From: Olivibacter sp. XZL3
GTDB lineage: Bacteria > Bacteroidota > Bacteroidia > Sphingobacteriales > Sphingobacteriaceae
Direction: 5' to 3'
Assembly (NCBI RefSeq): GCF_004368405.1
Contig: NZ_SBJH01000059.1
Coordinates: 1 to 64,000 of the forward strand
Length of the DNA: 64,000 bases
Within the stretch, counting starts at the first letter, position 1. Every line of letters starts with the position of its first letter. The notes under the pieces were generated by a model. It searched no databases and was not told the origin of the DNA. It saw nothing but the letters and a program-made list of their open reading frames with translations. This document shows, piece by piece, positions 27,128 through 35,598 of the stretch. The position numbers and the translations under genes were made by a program.

Positions 27128-28126
27128 ATGGTGTTAAAAGGAAAAAGAGTATTAGTCACCGGAGCAGACGGTTTTATAGGTTCCCATCTTGTGGAAGAAT
27201 TGGTAGCTGAGGGGTGTAATGTAGTGGCATTCGTATACTATAATTCATTCAATAGCTGGGGCTGGATTGATAGCTTACCACAGCAAACAAAAGAAGCAAT
27301 CGAAATCTTTATGGGAGATATTAGGGATCCCAACGGCGTTCGAACAGCCATGAAAAATACGGATATTGTTTTTCATTTGGCTGCGCTCATTGCGATACCC
27401 TTCAGCTATCACTCACCAGACAGCTACATTGATACAAATGTAAAAGGAACTCTAAATGTAGTCCAGGCGGCTAAAGATTTGGGTGTCGAGCGAGTTCTGG
27501 TTACCTCTACGTCAGAAGTATATGGAACAGCCAATTACATACCTATAGACGAAGCCCACCCTAGGCAGCCTCAATCTCCATATTCAGCTTCCAAAATCGG
27601 CGCTGATTGTATCGCTGAATCTTTCTATAGAAGCTTTAATATTCCATTAACTATTGTACGGCCCTTCAATACATATGGACCCCGTCAATCGGCAAGAGCA
27701 ATTATACCAACCATTATTACGCAGCTTTTGGATGGCATCGAAGAAATTAAACTAGGTGATGTGAAACCCACTCGTGATCTGCTTTATGTGAAAGATACAG
27801 TTCGCGGATTCGTTGAAATAAGCAAAAGCGACGATTTGATTGGTACGGACTGTAATATAGCGACCTGCTCTGAAATTTCCATGCAAGAACTTGCAAAGGG
27901 TTTGATCGACCAAATAAATCCGAAGGCAACTATTATAACTGATAACGCGAGGCTTCGACCAGAGAAGTCGGAAGTGTTTCGGTTATATGGGTCGAATGAA
28001 AAAATAAAGCAGTATACTAATTGGACACCCATTTATAGTCTAAAAGAAGGGCTTGCAAAAACAATAGAATGGTTTGGGGAACAGTCTAATCTAAAGCTTT
28101 ATAAGCCGAGGTTGTATAATATATAA
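27128..28126 (+). CDS. legB: LegB-family NDP-HexNAc 4,6-dehydratase
   Basis: A 332-residue extended SDR enzyme. GADGFIGSHL near residue 11 is the NAD-binding loop; the stretch YYNSFNSWGWIDSLP near 38 is a recognisable feature of LegB. The catalytic set is TSTSEVYG near 125 and YSASK near 150 (Tyr and Lys). LegB makes the 4-keto-6-deoxy sugar from a GlcNAc nucleotide (GDP-linked in the Campylobacter legionaminic pathway). The next genes are an aminotransferase and a NeuD-like acetyltransferase, the partners needed to make a 2,4-diamino-2,4,6-trideoxyhexose. The gene ends 10 bp before legC. Confidence 0.87.
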   Translation: MVLKGKRVLVTGADGFIGSHLVEELVAEGCNVVAFVYYNSFNSWGWIDSLPQQTKEAIEIFMGDIRDPNGVRTAMKNTDIVFHLAALIAIPFSYHSPDSYIDTNVKGTLNVVQAAKDLGVERVLVTSTSEVYGTANYIPIDEAHPRQPQSPYSASKIGADCIAESFYRSFNIPLTIVRPFNTYGPRQSARAIIPTIITQLLDGIEEIKLGDVKPTRDLLYVKDTVRGFVEISKSDDLIGTDCNIATCSEISMQELAKGLIDQINPKATIITDNARLRPEKSEVFRLYGSNEKIKQYTNWTPIYSLKEGLAKTIEWFGEQSNLKLYKPRLYNI

Positions 28127-28136
28127 TATCAGAATT

Positions 28137-29276
28137 ATGTCATATAAAATTCCTCTTTTTGATTTAAACTTCGACGATGCCGAAATCAATGCAGTCGTCC
28201 AAACAATAAAATCCGGTTGGATTTCGACGGGACCGCAATGTGGCGAGTTTGAAAGAATGTTTGCAGACATGTTGGGAGTTGAGCACGCTTTAAGTGTTGC
28301 TAATTGTACTACTGCTTTACACCTGGCGTTTGATGCGCTCGATATTAAAGAAGGTGATGAAGTTATTTGTCCTTCTCTTTCCTTCGTTGCAACGGTAAAT
28401 GCAATTCGATATGTTGGGGCCATTCCTGTTTTCTGCGATGTATCTAGTTGTGAAGATTTAAATATGGCACCCTTGACGATCGAAAAATTAATCTCGCCTA
28501 AAACCGCAGCCATAGTCGTGATGCATTTTGCTGGTTTTCCTTGCAAAATGAACGAGATTATGGATATAGCTAAAAGATATAATTTAAAGGTTATAGAGGA
28601 CGCTTGCCATGGCCCTTTGTCTGAGTATGAGGGCAAGAAATTAGGGACAATTGGAGACGTAGGTTGCTTTAGCTTTTTTTCTAATAAAAATATAAGTACC
28701 GGTGAAGGCGGGATGATTGTCACGAATAACGGTGAACTGTCCGAGAAGCTCAAGCTCAAACGATCTCACGGCATGACAACGATGTCATACCAGCGTGCTT
28801 CTGGTCATTCTACTTCTTACGATGTCGTCACCTTAGGGTATAACTATAGAATGGACGATATGAGAGCTGCTTTAGGAATAGAGCAGCTAAAAAAGATAAG
28901 ACAGGATCTGAATAGACGAGCGGAAGTGCGTGGATGGTATTTAGAAGAATTGCTCAAGTATTCTCATCTTCTCTACATCCCTTTTCGTGATCACAAAGAT
29001 TTTTGTTCCAATTATATTTTTCCTGTCATTCTTAAAGACGAAGTAGCGAAGAGCCGAGAAGAGGTAAGAGATGAAATGCACAAACGTGGTGTTCAAACAA
29101 GTGTTCATTATCCTGCCATCCATCGCTTTTCAATTTATCAGGATTTTGTTAACACTAGCGATCTTTCGATTACTGAGTACGTCGCCGATAGAGAAATTAC
29201 GTTACCTATGTATGCGGGTCTTACGAAAAGTAAAGTTGCTGAAGTTGTTAATACCTTAATATCTGCAATAAGTTGA
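28137..29276 (+). CDS. legC: LegC-like PLP-dependent sugar aminotransferase (DegT/DnrJ/EryC1)
   Basis: A 379-residue aminotransferase that would add an amino group at C4 of the keto sugar made by LegB. The opening IPLFDLNFDDAEINAVV, GWISTGPQCGEFE near 31, and SVANCTTALHLAFDAL near 56 are typical. The PLP-binding Lys is Lys184 in FSFFSNKNISTGEGG, preceded by the Asp of VIEDACHGPLSEY near 153. Glutamate is the usual amino donor. It overlaps the next gene by 4 bp (TTGA). In the known families LegC and PglE share this fold; the LegB neighbour favours LegC. Confidence 0.87.
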   Translation: MSYKIPLFDLNFDDAEINAVVQTIKSGWISTGPQCGEFERMFADMLGVEHALSVANCTTALHLAFDALDIKEGDEVICPSLSFVATVNAIRYVGAIPVFCDVSSCEDLNMAPLTIEKLISPKTAAIVVMHFAGFPCKMNEIMDIAKRYNLKVIEDACHGPLSEYEGKKLGTIGDVGCFSFFSNKNISTGEGGMIVTNNGELSEKLKLKRSHGMTTMSYQRASGHSTSYDVVTLGYNYRMDDMRAALGIEQLKKIRQDLNRRAEVRGWYLEELLKYSHLLYIPFRDHKDFCSNYIFPVILKDEVAKSREEVRDEMHKRGVQTSVHYPAIHRFSIYQDFVNTSDLSITEYVADREITLPMYAGLTKSKVAEVVNTLISAIS

Positions 29277-29923
29277 AAGAGGAAATTATACTTATCGGTT
29301 TCTTTTCCGAAACGATCGAATTGATCCACTCGCTGGGGATAAGCATATGCGGAATCATCGACGGGAGAGATTTCCGGGCAAAGGATTGCGGTAACGGAGA
29401 TATACCTTACATCGGAACCGATAATGTTCTTAACGACAGTACCTTCGTACAAAGGTATTTAAGAGTACCTATACATTTGTGTCCTGATTCGCCGAAAGTT
29501 AGGCATAAGCTGTATAGTCTTTACAAGGCGAAAGGATTTAAATTCGTTAATATAATTTCGGCGGATAGTAAGATCTCTACTTCGGCTAAGATAATCCAAG
29601 ATGCATCGGTGAATATACAATACGGTGTGAATATATCGTCGAATGTTACTATTGCAAGAGGAGTACGTATAAATACCTATGCCAATATAATGCATGATTG
29701 CCGTATAGGCGAATTTGCTACTATTGCGCCTAATGCCGTGTTGCTCGGGAGAGTTACAATTGAGTCCCAAGCTTACATCGGTGCTAATGCAACGATATTG
29801 CCAGGGCTCAAGATTGGTCGAGGGGCAGTAGTAGGGGCCGGCGCGGTTGTAACCAAGGACGTGCATGATTATGAGATAGTCGTTGGTATACCAGCTAAGA
29901 GTATGAATAAGGAAAACAGATGA
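29273..29923 (+). CDS. NeuD/PglD-family sugar O/N-acetyltransferase
   Basis: A 216-residue two-domain acetyltransferase: an N-terminal Rossmann-like part (EIILIGFFSETIELI, then GIIDGRDF) and a left-handed beta-helix from about residue 100 with repeats such as VNIQYGVNISSNVTIARGV and AYIGANATILPGLKIG. The catalytic His is in NIMHDCRIGEFATI near 142. PglD-type enzymes acetylate the 4-amino sugar made by PglE/LegC, using acetyl-CoA. The start is TTG at 29273, overlapping the legC stop; no better start is nearby. It overlaps the next glycosyltransferase gene by 4 bp. Together with legB and legC it completes a diacetamido-trideoxyhexose pathway. Confidence 0.86.
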   Translation: MKEEIILIGFFSETIELIHSLGISICGIIDGRDFRAKDCGNGDIPYIGTDNVLNDSTFVQRYLRVPIHLCPDSPKVRHKLYSLYKAKGFKFVNIISADSKISTSAKIIQDASVNIQYGVNISSNVTIARGVRINTYANIMHDCRIGEFATIAPNAVLLGRVTIESQAYIGANATILPGLKIGRGAVVGAGAVVTKDVHDYEIVVGIPAKSMNKENR

Positions 29924-31110
29924 GAATTTTAATCATTGGCGATGCCTACAACCAATACAATATTGCGCTGGTTGAATACTTAAAATTATATGATAGGAGG
30001 GTAGTCGTTGATATCATAAACACAAGGGTAGTAACCGATCCAAATTCGGGTGATTTAAGATTCAAATATGATAATGTATATCACTATCGCGTTCTGGGGA
30101 AAATAGAGCGTAGGCTTCCAAAAATTCGTTCTTGGATTTTAAAATTTAGGGGGGCGCGCGTAATTAGGAATATTAATCAACAGCTGTTCTCATATGACGT
30201 GTTGTGCTTGCAGGGCTTTTGGTTCGATGTAATGAATGCTTTCCTAGAACTTGATGCTAAGCATATATTCACCATAGGCGCGTTTTGGGGATCCGATTTT
30301 TATCAGAGAGGAACTTTCGGTTCAAAGGTCGCGAGCGTACTTGATCGATGTGATCGAATAGTTATATCAACTAAGGAAATGGCACACGACATCCGTAGTG
30401 TTTATAACATTTCCGATTCAAAAATACGAAACTGTATTTTTGGATTAGCTCCTTTGGAGGAACTATATCGCATGCGAAGGGTTAGCCGCTCTGAGGCAAG
30501 GGCTGCGCTTAATATTGAACAAGATGCTTTGGTAATTACATGCGGATATAATGGTCGGCCGCATCAACAACATAGGCAGGTAATAAAATATCTTGCAACA
30601 ATTAAAGATATACTCGAAAAGGAACGCGTATTGCTTTTGTTTCCTATGACGTACGCGGTAGAAGCAAATTACAAAGAGTCAGTCAAATCCTTATTAAGTA
30701 GCTTCGGCTTAAATTATAGGGTCCTTGAAACCTATATGACCGATCAAGAGATAGCTTATTTGAGAATAGCTACAGATATTTTTATCCAACTTCAGGTGTC
30801 TGATGCGTTTTCTGGTTCTATGCGTGAGCACTTATTTGCAAAAAACATTGTGATCACAGGAGCGTGGCTGCCATATCAATCGTTAATTGATGAAGGTATC
30901 TACTTTGAAGTAATAAATGATATCGAATCAGTTTCAAAGAAAGTACGGCATGTTTTACAGAACATAGAGAGTTACAGGGATGTTGTCCAACTGGCAAATT
31001 CGCACGAGAAGTTTGAAATGTCTCGGTGGCCAATTTGCATTGCTGAATGGCATAACGCATTTTCAGAATACAAAAGTAAAAACGATGGAAAAAAAGATCC
31101 TTTTAATTAA
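29920..31110 (+). CDS. glycosyltransferase (GT4/WecF-like)
   Basis: A 396-residue probable cytoplasmic glycosyltransferase with GT-B features: an opening RILIIGDAYNQYNIALVEYL, FTIGAFWGSDFYQRG near 118, and a C-terminal half with LLLFPMTYAVEANYK near 240 and SGSMREHLFAKNIVITGAWLP near 305-325. The SDAFSGSMREHLFAKN region is reminiscent of WecF-type (GT56) transferases that move an aminodeoxyhexose. It lies between the sugar-building genes and the CBS-nucleotidyltransferase and overlaps both, so it probably uses the sugar they make. Family assignment is moderate. Confidence 0.75.
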   Translation: MRILIIGDAYNQYNIALVEYLKLYDRRVVVDIINTRVVTDPNSGDLRFKYDNVYHYRVLGKIERRLPKIRSWILKFRGARVIRNINQQLFSYDVLCLQGFWFDVMNAFLELDAKHIFTIGAFWGSDFYQRGTFGSKVASVLDRCDRIVISTKEMAHDIRSVYNISDSKIRNCIFGLAPLEELYRMRRVSRSEARAALNIEQDALVITCGYNGRPHQQHRQVIKYLATIKDILEKERVLLLFPMTYAVEANYKESVKSLLSSFGLNYRVLETYMTDQEIAYLRIATDIFIQLQVSDAFSGSMREHLFAKNIVITGAWLPYQSLIDEGIYFEVINDIESVSKKVRHVLQNIESYRDVVQLANSHEKFEMSRWPICIAEWHNAFSEYKSKNDGKKDPFN

Positions 31111-32140
31111 TCAAAGAATGTCCATCATCGATGCACTAAAGAGGATGGATGAAGTAGGACAGAAGCTTTTGATAGTTATAGACGATAACGGCCTTTTTGT
31201 TGGTTTAATTTCCATTGGTGATATTCAACGAGCCATTATTGCCAATAGAGACTTGTCAATTGAATTATCCAATATTCTCAGGAAGGACATATTAACTGCG
31301 CGCAAAGGCGATGATATAGACACTATCAAGGCAATTATGTTGAAACACCGGTTGGTGTATATGCCGGTGCTTTCAGACCTCAACGAGATTACAGATGTGA
31401 TTTTTTGGGAAGATATAGTCAAAGAAGATGTTTCAAGTTTTTCGTGTGGGCAGTTAGATTTACCTGTAGTTATTATGGCAGGTGGCTTTGGTACACGTTT
31501 AAAACCGTTGACTAATATATTGCCAAAACCATTGTTGCCTTATGGAGAAAAAACTATCTTGGAGACGATCATCGCTCGCTTTCAACAATATGGGTGCAAC
31601 ACATTTCATCTTTCGGTAAACTACAAGGCCGAACTCATACAGTATTATTTTGACAGCCTTAATAATAAAACCTACGACGTCTCGCTATTTTCCGAGGATA
31701 AGCCGTTAGGAACGGCGGGGAGCTTGGGGTTGTTGAGAGATCGAATTAAATCGCCATTTTTTGTTTCGAATTGTGATATTCTAGTCGATCAAGATTACGC
31801 GGCGGTTTATGACTATCATAAGGAACAGCAGAATGAACTCACGATGGTTGCTTCTTTGAAACACTATAGTATACCATATGGAACTTTAGAGACTGGTGAG
31901 AATGGCGAACTTCTATCGTTACAAGAAAAGCCGACGCTTACTTTTATGATTAATTGCGGGTTCTATATACTGGAACCTCATTTGTTAGCCGAAATTCCAG
32001 AAGGCACCTTTTTCCATATAACAGATTTAATTGAAGCTATTAAAGCGAGAAAAGGAAAGGTAGGAGTATTCCCTATCAGTGAAAAATCGTGGATTGATAT
32101 TGGTGAATGGTCTCTTTATTCTAAAATTCTTATGAAATAG
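31085..32140 (+). CDS. CBS-domain nucleotidyltransferase, PtmE-like
   Basis: A 351-residue protein with a CBS pair at the N terminus (residues about 1-112, including DDNGLFVGLISIGDIQRAI and LVYMPVLSDLNEI) and a nucleotidyltransferase domain (about 123-351, opening VVIMAGGFGTRLKPLT and KPLLPYG). PtmE of the Campylobacter legionaminic pathway has this architecture and makes GDP-glucosamine from GlcN-1-phosphate. ATG at 31085 is chosen because it opens the CBS domain; upstream in-frame codons lie inside the previous gene, and the genes overlap by 26 bp. The CBS pair could sense an adenine nucleotide. GDP specificity is inferred from the LegB neighbour. Confidence 0.82.
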   Translation: MEKKILLINQRMSIIDALKRMDEVGQKLLIVIDDNGLFVGLISIGDIQRAIIANRDLSIELSNILRKDILTARKGDDIDTIKAIMLKHRLVYMPVLSDLNEITDVIFWEDIVKEDVSSFSCGQLDLPVVIMAGGFGTRLKPLTNILPKPLLPYGEKTILETIIARFQQYGCNTFHLSVNYKAELIQYYFDSLNNKTYDVSLFSEDKPLGTAGSLGLLRDRIKSPFFVSNCDILVDQDYAAVYDYHKEQQNELTMVASLKHYSIPYGTLETGENGELLSLQEKPTLTFMINCGFYILEPHLLAEIPEGTFFHITDLIEAIKARKGKVGVFPISEKSWIDIGEWSLYSKILMK

Positions 32141-32149
32141 TTTTTGAGG

Positions 32150-33586
32150 ATGAATTTAAGAAAGAGTGCCGTTAATGGTACGATTTGGACCAGCATATCT
32201 TACGGCTTTCAGGCTGTTACACAAATACTCCGCCTGTCTATCTTAACCCGATACCTTGACAAGTCGGATTTTGGTCTTGTCGCTATAGTTGTTTTAGTTT
32301 TGGGATTTACCCGTATTTTCGCTGACTTAGGCGTATCTGTTTCGCTTTTTTCAAAGGAAAAGATTTCTCGGACTGAATATAGTAGTCTATATTGGGTAGG
32401 GATTATATTAAGTATCTTCTTGTATGTTGTACTTATTTGCTTCTGTCCCCTAATCGCCCGATTTTATAGTCAACCGAGCCTGGTCCAGCTTATTCCGATT
32501 ATGGGACTCGATTTAATATTTACAAGCGCGGGAAGACAGTTTAGAATCTTTCAGCAAAAAAGTCTACAGTTTAAGTTTTTAGCTTTTACCGATATTTTGA
32601 CGTCGATTGTGTCCATTGGCGTTGCAATTGTATTAGCAGTAAAAGGATTTGGAGTTTATAGCTTGGTATATTCAACGATTTTTGCGTCTTTTTCTTCCTC
32701 TTTAGTCCTTATTATTTCCGGAATAAAGACTCATCCATTATTCTTTTACATAAATTTGAAAGAAGGCAGGAGCTTTTATAGGATTGGTCTTTATCAGACT
32801 GGGGCGCAGATATGCGACTACATCGCTTCACAAATGGATGTTATCATAATTGGTAAGATTTTGCCAGTTGGCGAATTAGGAGTTTATAACCTTGTAAAGC
32901 AATTTACGTTTAGAATTTATAATATTTTAAATCCGGTTTTAACAAGTGTATTCACACCCGTTTTAGCTAAATTGCAAGGCGATATAGTCCGTTTAAAAGA
33001 GAAATATCTAACGCTATTGCAAACAGTGGGGCTAATGAATGTACCGATCTACGCAACTGTTGCTATATTCTCAACACAGATTCTGACAATTATGTATGGA
33101 GCCGCTTACGCCGAATATAGTTTCATGTTGCAGATTTTTTGTGTATGGGGGGCGATACTTTCAGTTGCTAGCGTGTCTAGCGTGATAGCCACTGTTACCG
33201 GGAGAACGGACTTGAATTTTCGATGGACTCTTTTTCGCATAATATATAATCCGTTGTTTGTATTGGTGGGCGCTACATGGGGAGCTGTCGGGGTAGTTAT
33301 TGGACAGTCATTTTATGCGTTGTCTGTCTTACCGCTGTATTGGTTTATTCTCATCCGAAAAATAATGCCTACGCTCGGTCTTAAGGCTTATTTAAGTGCG
33401 TCTATTAAAGGTGCAGTGATTAGCGCCGGCATTATCTGTATAGTTATATTTACATTTGACAGAATGCATTTTGCAGATTCAATATTACGCAATATTGTTA
33501 TCTGGCTTATATATGTATCTTTATTCTTAGCTTTGAATTTTCGAGGTATTAAGAATATCTATGAATTAGTTCGAGAAAGAAAATGA
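32150..33586 (+). CDS. wzx: Wzx-type polysaccharide flippase (set B)
   Basis: A polytopic membrane protein of 478 residues with the WzxC-like N terminus (VNGTIWTSISYGFQAV, then LTRYLDKSDFGLVAIV) and about 12-14 helices. ATG at 32150 is preferred; an in-frame TTG at 32144 would add two residues. It would flip the set B lipid-linked unit. A charged YASQMDVIIIGK segment near 226 (ICDYIASQMDVIIIGKILP) is common in this subfamily. It lies between the CBS-nucleotidyltransferase and a GT2 gene, in a clearly AT-rich part of the window. Confidence 0.92.
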   Translation: MNLRKSAVNGTIWTSISYGFQAVTQILRLSILTRYLDKSDFGLVAIVVLVLGFTRIFADLGVSVSLFSKEKISRTEYSSLYWVGIILSIFLYVVLICFCPLIARFYSQPSLVQLIPIMGLDLIFTSAGRQFRIFQQKSLQFKFLAFTDILTSIVSIGVAIVLAVKGFGVYSLVYSTIFASFSSSLVLIISGIKTHPLFFYINLKEGRSFYRIGLYQTGAQICDYIASQMDVIIIGKILPVGELGVYNLVKQFTFRIYNILNPVLTSVFTPVLAKLQGDIVRLKEKYLTLLQTVGLMNVPIYATVAIFSTQILTIMYGAAYAEYSFMLQIFCVWGAILSVASVSSVIATVTGRTDLNFRWTLFRIIYNPLFVLVGATWGAVGVVIGQSFYALSVLPLYWFILIRKIMPTLGLKAYLSASIKGAVISAGIICIVIFTFDRMHFADSILRNIVIWLIYVSLFLALNFRGIKNIYELVRERK

Positions 33587-33614
33587 TATAAAGCCAAGGT
33601 GAGCGCCATAATCT

Positions 33615-34478
33615 ATGATTACAGTAATAATCCCTACATACAATGATTGGCAGCGGTTGTCGCTGTGCTTACGATCGTTAGAACGGCAGACGCTAGACAA
33701 AAGCGAATTTGAGATTCTCATTGTTGATAATAACCCGTATCACAACTTGCCTTCCAATTTTTTTCTACCGGTTAATGCGCGGGTTTTTCATGAACCTATT
33801 CCCGGGTCGTATGCTGCAAGGAATTACGGTATACAGAAGGCAGAGGGTGAAATTTTTGCGTTTACCGATTCAGACTGTATTGCCGATAAAAATTGGTTAT
33901 CAAATGGCTTATTGTTTTTACAAGAAAATAATGAAGTCGGTATAGCCGCTGGGAAAATAGAATTGATATATGCGAATGAAAAGAAAACGTTGGCTGAAAT
34001 GTACGAAGAGGTGTTTTCCTTCAAGCAAGACCGCACAGCCAGTAAGGGGTTGAGTGTTACTGGCAATATGATGGCGCGTAAGCATGTCTTCGATTTAGTA
34101 GGTCCCTTCAATGCACAACTGTACTCAGGTAGCGACTTTGATTGGTGTCGCCGCGCAACTGCAAAGGGTTTTAAACTTTCCTATGCGTCTGAAACTGTGA
34201 TAAGACATCCAGCACGAAGCGAAATGCTGAGTCTTATAAAAAAGTTTAAACGGGTCGCTGGTAAGGGTTATGAAAGTAGGTTGACAGCTATATTCATGCT
34301 GCTGAGAAGTTTTTTACCGCCTTCCCCACGAGATGCTATTGTTCCGATTAAAATATATGGCAAGGGCTTATCAGTTTTAAACAAGATCCAAATATACTTT
34401 TTGCATTATTATTTTAGGGTTATATTTGGGTTTGAAGCAACACGTGTGACGTTCGGGAAGCGGCCACAGCGCGCTTAA
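33615..34478 (+). CDS. GT2-family glycosyltransferase
   Basis: A 287-residue GT2 enzyme. The nucleotide-binding strand MITVIIPTYNDWQRLSLCL and IVDNNPYHN loop are at the N terminus; AFTDSDCIADKNW near 84 carries the DxD-like motif and YSGSDFDWCRRATAKGFKL near 172 is the acceptor/catalytic segment. A hydrophobic basic C terminus suggests membrane association. It lies 28 bp after the flippase and 14 bp before a GT4-like gene. Sugar specificity is not evident. Confidence 0.88.
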   Translation: MITVIIPTYNDWQRLSLCLRSLERQTLDKSEFEILIVDNNPYHNLPSNFFLPVNARVFHEPIPGSYAARNYGIQKAEGEIFAFTDSDCIADKNWLSNGLLFLQENNEVGIAAGKIELIYANEKKTLAEMYEEVFSFKQDRTASKGLSVTGNMMARKHVFDLVGPFNAQLYSGSDFDWCRRATAKGFKLSYASETVIRHPARSEMLSLIKKFKRVAGKGYESRLTAIFMLLRSFLPPSPRDAIVPIKIYGKGLSVLNKIQIYFLHYYFRVIFGFEATRVTFGKRPQRA

Positions 34479-34492
34479 ATTTTTTAAATTTG

Positions 34493-35596
34493 ATGATGAA
34501 AAAAATTTTATACATATCTTTTGTAGACTATTTAGATCCGACAGAGCTGGGAGTGATAAAAAAAATAGAAGGTCAGAAGTATGCATTCGCAAAATTTGGA
34601 TTTGAAGTTCATCACATTTATTATAGAAAGGGAACGATATTTTTGAATGATTCGGTAATAGGCACCATCGACGGTCCAATGAAAAAATATATATCTCAGC
34701 CGAATTATATCGTATCAGCTTTAAGAGGTCAAAGTCTCCATTACGATGTTATTTATATGCGGTATCGAATGATGCCTCCTAATTTTGCTAAGATATTTAA
34801 GTACCTCCGCTCGCATTCAGATAAAATTTACATTGAGTATCCAACATATCCATATCAAGTTGAGATGAGGCAGCATAAGTTGATCAAAAGTTTAATGATT
34901 TGGCTCGATTGGCTCACGCATAAAAAGATAGCACCATTAATTACAAACGCTGTTACAACGCAAGACTTTTGGACTATAAATGGGGTACAAACTCTTCGAA
35001 TAAGTAACGGATACTCGTTTTCAGCGCAGAATCTAGGCTTTTCGTTGAAAACGGTCGGTAATGTGTTTAATTTGATAATGGTAGCCAACTTTGCTATGTG
35101 GCACGGCGCGGACCGAGCTATACGTGGGATAGCAGAATATTTACGAGAAGAAATTGATTCGAAAGTCAAGGTTCTCCTACACTTAGTAGGCGGTGGACAT
35201 GAAATTGAGAACTTAAAGGTTTTGGTGAATGAGCTTAATCTTCAAGACTTTGTAGTCTTTCATGGTTTCAAATCCGGCGAGGCTTTAAATGAGTTATATA
35301 ACCAAAGTCATATCGGATTGGGATTACTAGGTTTGCATCGTGTAGGTATGAGTAGCCGAAGTGCCTTGAAGGTCTTTGAGTATATGGATTTTGGCTTGCC
35401 GTTTGTGATAGCTCATGACGATTTGGAATTGACCGCTTACGATTTTGTATACGAACTTCCAAGTGACGACACACCTTTGCCTATTTTTAGTTTATTGCAG
35501 TGGTATAGCAGAATTTCGTCTTCGCCTCAGCAAATTAAGGATGTCGGTGTACGCAATTATAGCTGGGAAACGCAAATAGAAACCATTATCAGTTAA
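34493..35596 (+). CDS. GT4-like glycosyltransferase
   Basis: A 367-residue glycosyltransferase with GT-B features: KKILYISFVDYLDPTELG at the N terminus, LRISNGYSFS near 172, NLIMVANFAMWHGADRAIRG near 195-214, then LLHLVGGGHEIENL near 233 and GLGLLGLHRVGMSSRSALKVF near 283-303, which takes the place of the usual donor-binding motif. Two adjacent ATGs (34493 and 34496) and an in-frame TTG (34490) are possible starts. The stop is 2 bp before the next TTG start. It belongs to set B. Confidence 0.83.
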   Translation: MMKKILYISFVDYLDPTELGVIKKIEGQKYAFAKFGFEVHHIYYRKGTIFLNDSVIGTIDGPMKKYISQPNYIVSALRGQSLHYDVIYMRYRMMPPNFAKIFKYLRSHSDKIYIEYPTYPYQVEMRQHKLIKSLMIWLDWLTHKKIAPLITNAVTTQDFWTINGVQTLRISNGYSFSAQNLGFSLKTVGNVFNLIMVANFAMWHGADRAIRGIAEYLREEIDSKVKVLLHLVGGGHEIENLKVLVNELNLQDFVVFHGFKSGEALNELYNQSHIGLGLLGLHRVGMSSRSALKVFEYMDFGLPFVIAHDDLELTAYDFVYELPSDDTPLPIFSLLQWYSRISSSPQQIKDVGVRNYSWETQIETIIS

Positions 35597-35598
35597 AA

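Noticed and set aside
28091-28759. 222-codon open frame on the minus strand across legC
   Set aside because: It is antisense to a clear aminotransferase gene and its protein is low-complexity (Ser, Ile, Pro), without a recognisable domain.
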